Positions 27,609-35,307 of a stretch of 64,000 nucleotides of DNA are shown one piece after another. Positions within the stretch are counted from its first letter, which is position 1. Every line of letters begins with the position of its first letter. The stretch lies in the NCBI GenBank assembly GCA_021801025.1, contig JAJYYK010000002.1:124001-188000 (forward strand), read 5' to 3'. Origin of the DNA: Pseudomonadota bacterium. Its GTDB lineage: Bacteria; Pseudomonadota; Gammaproteobacteria; Burkholderiales; Sulfuriferulaceae. The notes under the pieces were generated by a model. The model was not told the origin of the DNA. It saw only the letters and a list, made by a program, of their open reading frames with translations, and made no database searches. The translations under genes were made by a program, and so were the position numbers.

Positions 27609-28409
27609 ATGCACCCTATGCTCACCACGGCAATTAAAGCCGCCCGCCGCGCCGCCGCCATCATTAACCGCGCTTCGCTCGATCTCGATCAACTGACTGT
27701 ACTCACAAAACAGCATAACGATTTTGTCAGCGAGGTTGACCGCGCAGCAGAGGCCGCCATTATAGAAACGCTGCTGGAGGCCTACCCGGATCATGCCATC
27801 CTCGCTGAAGAAAGCGGTCGCCAGGGTTCGTCAGACTTCCAGTGGATTATTGATCCACTGGATGGCACCACCAATTTTATTCACGGGTTTCCACAATATT
27901 CGGTTTCCATCGCGCTGGCGGTCAAAGGCCAACTCGATCAGGCCGTAGTATATGACCCAACCCGGAACGATTTATTTATTGCCTCGCGCGGCAAAGGTGC
28001 TTATTTAAACGACCGTCGAATTCGCGTTTCCAAACGTATCCGGCTTTCCGAGTCACTCATTGGCACCGGATTCCCTTACCGGGATTTTAAACATATGGAC
28101 ACTTATCTCGCCATGTTCCGTGATTTGCTACAAAAATCAGCAGGCCTGCGTCGTCCGGGGTCCGCCGCACTGGATCTGGCTTATGTTGCAGCGGGACGCC
28201 TGGATGGCTTTTGGGAAATTGGACTGTCTAAATGGGATATTGCTGCCGGTTGCCTGCTCATCCAGGAAGCGGGTGGTTTGGTGGGTGATTTCAAGGGTGA
28301 TGACAGTTACATCGAAAGTGGTAACATCGTCGCTGGCACCCCAAAGGTGTTCGCACAATTATTACAGGTTTTAGCACCCCATTTGACACCGGCACTGACT
28401 GAAATTTAA
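27609..28409 (+). CDS. suhB: Inositol-1-monophosphatase family protein SuhB
   Basis: This is a 266-aa Mg2+-dependent phosphatase. The ATG at 27609 ([16 protein letters not shown]) fits family starts better than the TTG 18 nt upstream. Metal-binding motifs are present: [21 protein letters not shown] and [17 protein letters not shown]. Besides inositol phosphate hydrolysis, SuhB joins the rRNA antitermination complex in E. coli. It is divergent from trmJ. Confidence 0.94.
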   Translation: MHPMLTTAIKAARRAAAIINRASLDLDQLTVLTKQHNDFVSEVDRAAEAAIIETLLEAYPDHAILAEESGRQGSSDFQWIIDPLDGTTNFIHGFPQYSVSIALAVKGQLDQAVVYDPTRNDLFIASRGKGAYLNDRRIRVSKRIRLSESLIGTGFPYRDFKHMDTYLAMFRDLLQKSAGLRRPGSAALDLAYVAAGRLDGFWEIGLSKWDIAAGCLLIQEAGGLVGDFKGDDSYIESGNIVAGTPKVFAQLLQVLAPHLTPALTEI

Positions 28410-28492
28410 CGTAAAGCACCATCTCGCCAAAACCGCTCAGCTCGGTTAAAATAGCAGACTAACGAGACATACAGCAGAAATATATTGAACCC

Positions 28493-29722
28493 ATGGCTTT
28501 AATTGTACAAAAATACGGTGGCACATCTGTCGCCAGCGTTGAACGCATCAAACATGTCGCCGAACGCGTTGCAAAATTCAAAATGCTGGGCCACCAAGTG
28601 GTGGTGGTACTCTCTGCCATGAGCGGTGAAACCAACCGGCTGATTGCTCTCGCGAAAGAAGTGCAATCCGAACCTGATCCACGCGAACTGGATGCGCTGA
28701 TTTCTACCGGCGAACAAGTCACTGTTGCGTTGATGGCCATGGCACTGAAAGACCTCGGTTTAAAAGCCCGCAGCTACACCGGCGCGCAAGTCCGCATTCT
28801 CACTGATAACGCCCACACCAAAGCGCGCATTGTCAGCATCGAAGAACAAAATATGCGGCAAGATCTGGAATCCGGTCGTGTTGTGGTGGTGGCGGGCTTT
28901 CAGGGTGTTGATGAACAAGGCAATATTACCACTTTGGGTCGTGGTGGGTCAGACACCACCGGGGTTGCGCTGGCTGCTGCACTCAATGCAGACGAATGTC
29001 AAATTTACACTGATGTTGATGGCGTCTATACCACTGACCCACGCATTGTGCCCAATGCCCGCCGTCTGGATACCATTACCTTTGAAGAAATGCTGGAAAT
29101 GGCCAGCCTGGGCTCAAAAGTACTGCAAATCCGCGCGGTTGAATTTGCGGGCAAATACAAAGTCAAACTGCGCGTGCTGTCCAGCTTTCAGGACGAAGGT
29201 GAAGGCACGCTCATTACTTTCGAGGAAGAACCTAACACCATGGAACAAGCGATCATTTCCGGTATTGCGTTTAATCGCGACGAAGCGAAAATCACCATTC
29301 TGGGCGTGCCAGATACCCCCGGCGTCGCTTATCAGATACTGGGTCCCGTTGCGGAAGCCAACATTGATGTAGACATGATTATCCAAAATACTGGTGCGGA
29401 CAACACCACCGATTTCACTTTCACGGTGAATCGTAATGAATACCCACGCACCATGCAACTGCTTACTTCGCTACAAGCCAAACTGGGTGCCAAAGAGATC
29501 AAAGGTGACAAGCATATCGCCAAACTGTCCATCGTCGGAGTGGGTATGCGCTCCCATGTTGGCATCGCCAGCACCATGTTCAAAACGCTTGCGCAAGAAA
29601 ACATTAATATCCAAATGATCTCTACCTCGGAGATTAAAATCTCTGTGGTGATTGATGAGAAATACCTGGAACTGGCCGTGCGCATCTTGCATGATGTGTT
29701 TGAATTAGAAAAACCACGTTAA
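28493..29722 (+). CDS. lysC: Aspartate kinase (lysine/threonine-regulated type)
   Basis: This 409-aa enzyme phosphorylates aspartate in the first step of Lys, Met, Thr and diaminopimelate synthesis. It has the N-terminal kinase motif VQKYGGTSVAS, GGSDTTGVALAAAL and the C-terminal pair of ACT domains (ITILGVPDTPGVAYQIL and LSIVGVGMRSHVGIAS). The length matches the alpha subunit of hetero-oligomeric Bacillus/Pseudomonas-type enzymes. An internal start for a separate beta subunit was not resolved. dapB and dapE of the same pathway lie at 41-44 kb. Confidence 0.96.
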   Translation: MALIVQKYGGTSVASVERIKHVAERVAKFKMLGHQVVVVLSAMSGETNRLIALAKEVQSEPDPRELDALISTGEQVTVALMAMALKDLGLKARSYTGAQVRILTDNAHTKARIVSIEEQNMRQDLESGRVVVVAGFQGVDEQGNITTLGRGGSDTTGVALAAALNADECQIYTDVDGVYTTDPRIVPNARRLDTITFEEMLEMASLGSKVLQIRAVEFAGKYKVKLRVLSSFQDEGEGTLITFEEEPNTMEQAIISGIAFNRDEAKITILGVPDTPGVAYQILGPVAEANIDVDMIIQNTGADNTTDFTFTVNRNEYPRTMQLLTSLQAKLGAKEIKGDKHIAKLSIVGVGMRSHVGIASTMFKTLAQENINIQMISTSEIKISVVIDEKYLELAVRILHDVFELEKPR

Positions 29723-29790
29723 ATCAAAATAATGCCTCATGAATACCGCGTGGTCGCCCACTTGGGCCAGTCATATCGCAACGATGAAAT

Positions 29791-29819
29791 TTGACGGTAC
29801 ACGCTTCTTGGGATACTAT
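29791..29819 (+). promoter_or_regulatory. Sigma-70 promoter of the tRNA-Ser gene
   Basis: TTGACG (29791-29796), a 17-nt spacer and TACTAT (29814-29819) lie 27 bp before the tRNA. A GCGCGCC run follows the -10 box, like the GC-rich discriminator of stringently controlled stable-RNA promoters. Confidence 0.7.
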
Positions 29820-29846
29820 GCGCGCCTGTGTTGAGCTGCAACACAC

Positions 29847-29939
29847 GGAGAGATGGCCGAGTGGTCGAAGGTACTCCCCTGCTAAGGGAGCGTAGGGTTT
29901 ATAGCCTTACCGAGGGTTCGAATCCCTCTCTCTCCGCCA
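29847..29939 (+). tRNA. tRNA-Ser (anticodon GCU)
   Basis: The gene folds as a class II tRNA. The acceptor stem is GGAGAGA/TCTCTCC with discriminator G and an encoded CCA end. The anticodon stem is CTCCC/GGGAG around the loop CTGCTAA (anticodon GCT, reading AGC/AGU). A long variable arm (about GTAGGGTTTATAGCCTTAC) and the T arm AGGGTTCGAATCCCT follow. The 3' side opens into an AT-richer region with gene remnants, a common integration situation. Confidence 0.97.
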
Positions 29940-29970
29940 AATAATTGACATAACGCATTGATTTTATTGT

Positions 29971-29992
29971 GTGTTTCTTAAACAAGAAACAC
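29971..29992. other. Hairpin after tRNA-Ser
   Basis: GTGTTTCTT and AAGAAACAC form a perfect 9-bp stem around AAAC, 32 bp after the tRNA. No T-run follows, so it is not a classic intrinsic terminator, though it could slow transcription or protect the 3' end of the tRNA precursor. Confidence 0.45.
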
Positions 29993-30096
29993 ATGGTATA
30001 CCATCCGGTATGCCATAATATTCTGGCTTCCTTTGGTTAATGTTGGATAAATTGAGACAGCTTTCTCGTTTTCTAGCCCTTCGCATGTGAAAAAAC

Positions 30097-30447
30097 TTAT
30101 TTTTCTGGATCGTATTCATCTCTTTTTACCCATGCTTCTTCTGCCTTCAAGAATACTAAATCTTTCATACCGCTTCCGTACTCTTCTAATAAGCGATCAT
30201 AACTACTGGCATCTAACCCAAGTTCGTCTGAGTTAAGGTCCAGTTGAATTTCTGCGAAATAGTCCACATTAGTATCGGTTATTTCCAATAAAAAACTGGT
30301 GGCATCATTTAGATTTGAAATTGTCGCACTTTGTCCTGTTAACCAGTCAGTAATTTTGTACTTATTTTCTCCTATCCCTTCAACATGAAGTCTAAAATCA
30401 GATGCTGTTAAATGGCTTTCAGCCAAGTTATAAGCATCGATAGACAA
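30097..30447 (-). CDS. Hypothetical protein, possibly the C-terminal remnant of a larger gene
   Basis: This is a 116-aa frame starting at TTG that I do not recognise. It is AT-rich, acidic (DSSYDRLLEEYGSGMKDL-like C-terminus, ending KRDEYDPEK) and has no signal peptide, helix-turn-helix or cysteines. The frame stays open upstream for another 20-25 codons (reading HEVIEIAERAGEL) until a stop, without an ATG. This suggests that the start has been lost and the gene is a fragment. It stands alone between the tRNA and the interrupted GGDEF-EAL gene, in a segment that looks foreign by composition. Confidence 0.45.
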   Translation of the reverse strand: MSIDAYNLAESHLTASDFRLHVEGIGENKYKITDWLTGQSATISNLNDATSFLLEITDTNVDYFAEIQLDLNSDELGLDASSYDRLLEEYGSGMKDLVFLKAEEAWVKRDEYDPEK

Positions 30448-30528
30448 TTCACCGGCTCTTTCGGCAATTTCGATTACTTCATGTAGAACTCTCTCGTATC
30501 AAGAAAATTCTACTTCTATTCCCAACTT

Positions 30529-30553
30529 TTTGCAGGGAGGATTACCCTGCAAA
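30529..30553. other. Hairpin in the region behind tRNA-Ser
   Basis: TTTGCAGGG and CCCTGCAAA form a perfect 9-bp inverted repeat around AGGATTA. Neither strand follows it with a clear T-run of terminator type. Its role is unknown. Confidence 0.4.
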
Positions 30554-30650
30554 TGAAAGTACCGCGTTTGTCGTTGTCAATTACTGACCAATTTCGTGTT
30601 CAGAAAATATTTCGTATATAATTGCTCAGTATGATCGTTTTGCTCGCATT

Positions 30651-30676
30651 TTTGGACCCCTAATTTGGACCCCTAA
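30651..30676. repeat. Perfect 13-bp tandem repeat (two copies)
   Basis: TTTGGACCCCTAA occurs twice back to back. Short tandem repeats with a GGACCCC or GGGGTCC core near a tRNA gene resemble arm-type integrase sites at the ends of integrated elements. That reading is inference; no integrase gene remains here. Confidence 0.6.
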
Positions 30677-30737
30677 TGGTTTCGTTTATGGATGGGAACT
30701 AGTTATTATTAACTCTTTCACTCAAACTAATCGTGCC

Positions 30738-31206
30738 TTGCGCCTTTTAAACACCTGTAACCGATCCCTGATTCAATCCAAGGATGAGCAAACTTTGCTT
30801 TCAGAAATATGCCGAATAGCAGTCGAATCGGGTGACTATCTCATGGCTTGGATTGGATATGCCGAGCAAAATACCGAAAAGTCTATACACATCATCGCGC
30901 AAGCCGGTTACGACGAAGGTTATCTGAGCAGCAACAAGTTTTCTTGGGATGATGCGGTTGTTATTGGTCGCGGCCCTAGCGGTGCAGCCATCAGAACAGG
31001 CGTCTGTCAAATCAACCAGAATTGCTACACCAATCCGAATTTTTCTCTGTGGCGCGAAGAAGCCATAACACGCGGTTATCAGTCCAGTATTTCCATTCCA
31101 CTCACCGACAAGAATCAAACATTGGGTGTTCTGAATCTTTACTCATCAGAACCCAATAGTTTCGATTCTGAGGAAATATCGCTACTGGAGGAAATGGCAA
31201 GCAATC
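30738..31206 (+). pseudogene. GAF-domain N-terminal part of an IS-interrupted GAF-PAS-GGDEF-EAL gene
   Basis: About 156 codons encode a GAF sensor domain: RLLNTCNRSLIQSKDEQTLL, then LMAWIGYAEQ, VIGRGPSGAAIRTG and PLTDKNQTLGVLNLYS. The frame then runs into the IS630 element, which supplies a false ending and a stop at 31241. Upstream the frame is open back to about 30588 without an ATG, so the true N-terminus is missing or altered too; TTG at 30738 is the only plausible start seen. The other half begins immediately after the element at 32458. A paralogue with the same GAF, PAS, GGDEF and EAL order is intact at 54765-58376. Confidence 0.85.
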
Positions 31207-31208
31207 TA

Positions 31209-32455
31209 GTAGTCTGTTCCAATAAAACAATTACACATTAAACGACACCAAGATCAAACTTATTCCAACGAAATACAACGGGTGATGCGTTAATTTCGTC
31301 GATACCCTTCAAGATGCGTGTTTTCAGTTCGTCTATGGACTTGACTCGGATGTGGCGTAGAAATGTTCTGGCCATCTTTGAGAACGCGCACTCGATCAGG
31401 TTAAGCCAGGAGCCGTGCTTGGGCGTATGAACATACTCGAAGCGTCCTGGGCGGGTTGCGAGATAGGCCATGGTCTCTTTCGATATGTGTGCCGAATGAT
31501 TGTCCAGCACTACGCGGATGATCGCATCCAGTGGGTAATATTCGTCGAGCCGCTTGAGCAGCGCGATGAATTCCACGCTGCGATGGCGGTCTTCCACGTT
31601 GCCAAAGATATGACCCGAGTGCAGATCGATTCCGGCCAGTATCGACACAGTGCCATGACGGATATATTCGTAGTCGCGCCCTATGGCTGCGTATTTGCCC
31701 GGAACCGGCGGCAGGTCGGGTGCGGTCAGCCCGATGGCTTGAACCCCGGGTTTTTCATCGACGCTGACAGTATAGATAGGGCCCGGTCGCCCGTCATGAA
31801 CGGCGCCTTCACCGTAGATCGAAACATCCCGATAAACCAGCAGGACTTCCTGCATCTTGCGATCAAAGTCTGGATCACGTTTTTCCAAGTAGTAGCGAAT
31901 CTTGTGGGGCTTTATTTCGTTCTCGTCGAGGATGCGCCATATTGTGCTCTTGCCCGCGTGCGCCAGACGGGGAAAGCCCGCAGACTCGGCACACCCGGAC
32001 ACAAAGTGCGCCAGACCGGAGATCGACCACAGTTCCGCAGCTAAACCATGATCACGGGGTTTGGTGCAGGCGATGCTCGCCACCCAAGCACGGGCTTCAT
32101 CGCTGATCTCCGGTTCGTGCGGACGGTGGTAAGCGTCCTTCAATCCCATCTGCACCCCCGCCGCCAGCGCCTTGTCGATGCACTTGTAGATCATCGGACG
32201 ACTGACCCCTATCTGTCGTTGCAGGTCCGTAATCGAGATGCCATCGGCATAGCCAATCAGCACCTTGGCGCGCTCAACCTCACGCGCCGGTGCTGTTCTC
32301 GATCTGGACAATTCCTTTAACATCGTCTTTTGATCCTCCGCCAACATCAGTGCCGCACGTTTCGTCTTGCCCGCCATGATCGCCTCCGTTAATGGTTGCA
32401 TAAGTTCCATGGCTATTATAGGCTATTCTGTAATCTTATTGTTGGAACGATCTAC
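31209..32455 (-). mobile_element. IS630-family insertion sequence
   Basis: This is a complete 1247-bp element flanked by the TA duplication of the IS630 family (TA at 31207-31208 and 32456-32457, within CTAG). The imperfect terminal inverted repeats match at about 20 of 27 positions: the left end begins GTAGTCTGTTCCAA, and the right end read inward begins GTAGATCGTTCCAA. It carries one transposase gene on the minus strand. Removing the element and one TA joins the two flanking gene halves in frame, so its borders are defined to the base. Confidence 0.93.
31238..32410 (-). CDS. IS630-family transposase (DDE)
   Basis: This transposase of 390 aa shows the Tc1/mariner-like DDE signature of the family: VSVDEKPGVQ (first Asp), VVLDNHSAH (second Asp) and HGSWLNLIECAFSKMART (Glu). 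The N-terminal part has the HTH typical of IS630 (ITDLQRQIGVSRPMIYKCIDKA). A second start, MAGKTKRAALML, lies 11 codons in. There are no frameshifts or stops, so the element could still be active. Confidence 0.94.
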   Translation of the reverse strand: MELMQPLTEAIMAGKTKRAALMLAEDQKTMLKELSRSRTAPAREVERAKVLIGYADGISITDLQRQIGVSRPMIYKCIDKALAAGVQMGLKDAYHRPHEPEISDEARAWVASIACTKPRDHGLAAELWSISGLAHFVSGCAESAGFPRLAHAGKSTIWRILDENEIKPHKIRYYLEKRDPDFDRKMQEVLLVYRDVSIYGEGAVHDGRPGPIYTVSVDEKPGVQAIGLTAPDLPPVPGKYAAIGRDYEYIRHGTVSILAGIDLHSGHIFGNVEDRHRSVEFIALLKRLDEYYPLDAIIRVVLDNHSAHISKETMAYLATRPGRFEYVHTPKHGSWLNLIECAFSKMARTFLRHIRVKSIDELKTRILKGIDEINASPVVFRWNKFDLGVV

Positions 32456-32457
32456 TA

Positions 32458-34185
32458 GTGTTCGGCATCAAGGTGATGCGTGATCACCACAATCTCAAAC
32501 AAGCTGAAGAAAAACAATTGATTGCTGCCATCGCTTTCGAATCACAGGAAGGTATGATGATCACCGATGCCAGTGGCATAATTTTGCATGTCAACAAGTC
32601 ATTTACCGAAACCACAGGCTACACAATCGAGGAAGTAAAAGGCAAGACGGCGGCTTTGCTCAAGTCAGGACGCCATAATATAGATTTTTATCATGATATG
32701 TGGGAGACCATCAACCGCACCGGCGGGTGGCAAGGTGAAATCTGGGATCGGCGCAAGAATGGCGAGGAGTATCCAAAATTGCTCACCATCTCAGCAATAA
32801 AGAACAAAGAGGGAGTTACCACTCATTACCTCGGAACACATTTCGATATTACTGAACGCAAGGCGGCTGAAGAAAAGATCAAAAACTTGGCTTTTTTTGA
32901 TCAACTGACAGGGCTGCCTAACCGCATACTCCTGCTGGATCGCTTGAGGCAAGCCATGTCCGCCAGTTCACGCAACGGCCGTTATGGCGTACTAATGCAG
33001 CTTAACCTTGATAATTTCGCATTGGTAAACGTCACGCAAGGCCCCGACATTGGGGACATGTTGCTGAGTCAAGTCGCACAGCGTCTGACGCGGTGTACGC
33101 ACGAGTGCGACACTGTGGCCAGAATAAATGGTGACGAATTCGTAGTGATGCTCACAGGATTGAGCACAAACGAAATTGATGCTGCCAAGATTAGCGAAGA
33201 AGTCGCAAGCAAGATACTTGCCTTGCTCAGCGTCCCCTACCAGTTAGGCGATGAGACTTACCGCAGCACAGGATCTATTGGCGTTACTTTGTTTAGGGGC
33301 CATCTTGCCACGATCGCTGATCTGATCAAGCAGGCCGATCTTGCCATGCACAAGGCAAAGGAAGCTGGCCGAAACGCTTGTCGGTTTTTTGATCCGCAAA
33401 TGGAATCTCTGGTGATTGAGCGCGCGGCACTGGAGAAGGATTTACATCAGGCCATCGTCGAGAAACAATTTTTGCTCCACTATCAGCCTCAAGTTGGCGA
33501 TGATGGTCATTTGACGGGAGCAGAAGCCTTGGTGCGCTGGGAACACCCACAACGCGGCATGGTGTCGCCTGCCGATTTTATTCCCATGGCCGAGGAAACC
33601 GGGTTGATTCTGCCACTGGGCAAATGGATTATGGAAACTGCCTGCGCGCAGCTGGTGCTGTGGGCAAGCCACCCCAAGATGAAACATCTCACGCTTGCAG
33701 TGAATGTCAGCGCCCGCCAGTTCCACCACGCCAGCTTTGCCGATCAAGTACTGGCGATACTCCAAAGCACGGGAGTGGATCCACAGCGGCTGAAACTGGA
33801 GCTGACCGAGGGTATGATGGTAGAGGATATTGAAGATGTTATCGAAAAAATGTTAGTCCTGAAAACTAGGGGCATTGCTTTCTCGCTGGATGATTTTGGA
33901 ACCGGCTTTTCCTCGCTGACTTACTTGAAGCGCCTCCCGTTGGATCAACTGAAGATCGACCAGTCGTTTGTGCGTAATGTACTCACTGACGCGAACGATG
34001 CTGGTATTACAAGAGCTGTCGTAGCGTTAGCCCAGAGCCTCGGATTGGACGTCATCGCTGAGGGCGTTGAAACCGAAGCACAGCGGAACTTCTTAGCAGA
34101 GATCGGCTGCCGTGCCTATCAGGGCTATTTATTCAGCCGACCATTGTCTAAAGAAAATTTCGAGGTATTTGCACAGCAATTCTAA
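32458..34185 (+). pseudogene. PAS-GGDEF-EAL C-terminal part of the IS-interrupted gene
   Basis: This 575-codon part starts right at the IS boundary (GTG). Joined to the upstream half it reads SNLVFGIKVMRD. It contains a PAS domain (EGMMITDASGIILHVN), a GGDEF domain with the signature degraded to NGDEF and no RxxD inhibitory site (HECD instead), and an EAL domain that keeps EALVRW, ELTEGMM, DDFGTGFSS and KIDQSFV. If expressed, it would more likely hydrolyse than make cyclic di-GMP. It may still be translated from the GTG or from a promoter reading out of the IS, but it lacks its sensor half. Confidence 0.88.
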
Positions 34186-34758
34186 TACGCGCCAGAATGC
34201 ATCTACAGCATGCTACCCAGTTCCGCTATTGGGGAAGTGGAGCCCCATCAAATTCGGACTATTTCCTGATGCTCCCAAGTTTGGGCTGATGGTGCGATGC
34301 ATGCATCGCACCACGAGCCATATTCACAGACAGCAAACGGTCCAATTGTGTCAAACAGCACGCAAAATTTTCCACTTTTTGACAAAATCAGCGCGCTGTA
34401 AAAATTACATAAGTACTTATGCTATAAGCAGTTATTTAAATTTATCGCTGGAAAACACGCGCTGATTCATGGCAAAAATTAGACACTGATTGACAGTTCA
34501 GGCACACAGGGTGGAGGACAGCTGTTGTTCATTGACTCTCTGATGCATCAAGACCCTCTGTGGAAACCAGTGAAACCATGCATGCAGCCTGATAAAATCT
34601 ACTCTCCGTGCAACGAATAATGTGTTAGAGTTAAACCATTGTGGCACCAGGATGATTGTTTTAGCGCTGACGGCACTGCATATTTCCCCATCTCGAACCA
34701 TATCGCATCAAATCTGATCTGACGAAAAATCCGCAGCTATTTTCGGAGGCTTTAGTAC
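34186..34758. other. 573-bp intergenic region without recognisable genes
   Basis: No convincing reading frame or RNA gene was seen. The left part contains an AT-rich stretch near 34400-34450 (many A/T runs). No terminator with a T-run could be assigned to the interrupted gene, and no molybdenum-cofactor riboswitch was recognisable before the oxidoreductase genes. Confidence 0.5.
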
Positions 34759-35307
34759 ATGTCTGACAAAACACATGAAACCGGCACAGACCAAATAATA
34801 AAACCATCTGCCGAAATCTTTGGGCCTGGTACCATTTCAATGGTCCTGAATGTAAACGGCATTTTACAGTCTATTGAGATGGAACCACGGACGACACTGG
34901 CTGAGGCATTACGAACCTCATTGAAACTGACGGGAACGAAGGTTGCCTGTAACCATGGGGCCTGTTCTGCCTGCACAGTTTGGCTTGACGACTTGCCCGT
35001 CGCCGCGTGCGGTATATTGGCCATTGAAGTTGTCTCACGAAAAATCACCACAATCGAAGGACTGGGTGATGCGGATCATCTGCACCCTGTACAAAAATCG
35101 TTTATCGAACACGACGCTATCCAGTGCGGCTTTTGCACGCCCGGCATGGTGATGAGTTGTGCCGCCCTTTTGGCACGAAATCCTCACCTTGGCGTTGAAG
35201 AAGTTGAGACTGCCATCAGCGGTCACCTTTGCCGCTGCGGTACCTATCCCCATGTGGTGCAGGCGATGCTGTCCCTGTCCGCTGAACAGGAGGCCGACCA
35301 TGGATAA
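34759..35307 (+). CDS. Molybdenum aldehyde/xanthine-type oxidoreductase, [2Fe-2S] subunit
   Basis: This is the 182-aa small subunit of a molybdenum hydroxylase, carrying two [2Fe-2S] clusters that pass electrons from the molybdenum site to FAD. The first set of cysteines is in CNHGACSACTVW with the later Cys of VAACG. The second is in QCGFCTPG and LCRCGTYP. It resembles PaoA of the periplasmic aldehyde oxidoreductase but has no twin-arginine signal, so this enzyme is probably cytosolic. It has a GGAGG site upstream and overlaps the large-subunit gene by 8 nt. Confidence 0.92.
   Translation: MSDKTHETGTDQIIKPSAEIFGPGTISMVLNVNGILQSIEMEPRTTLAEALRTSLKLTGTKVACNHGACSACTVWLDDLPVAACGILAIEVVSRKITTIEGLGDADHLHPVQKSFIEHDAIQCGFCTPGMVMSCAALLARNPHLGVEEVETAISGHLCRCGTYPHVVQAMLSLSAEQEADHG

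Noticed and set aside
28410-28492. Possible lysine riboswitch before lysC
   Set aside because: The gap is only about 80 bp and shows none of the lysine riboswitch helices.
29971-29992. Terminator for tRNA-Ser
   Set aside because: The stem is AT-rich and no T-run follows on the plus strand, so it is listed only as a hairpin.
30529-30553. Intrinsic terminator
   Set aside because: The 9-bp stem lacks a T-run after it on either strand.
31415-32044. Open frame of 209 codons on the plus strand inside the IS element
   Set aside because: It is antisense to the IS630 transposase, which carries all catalytic motifs.
34186-34758. Possible molybdenum-cofactor riboswitch before the oxidoreductase genes
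   Set aside because: No Moco-motif helices could be recognised by eye; an Infernal search would be needed to be sure.
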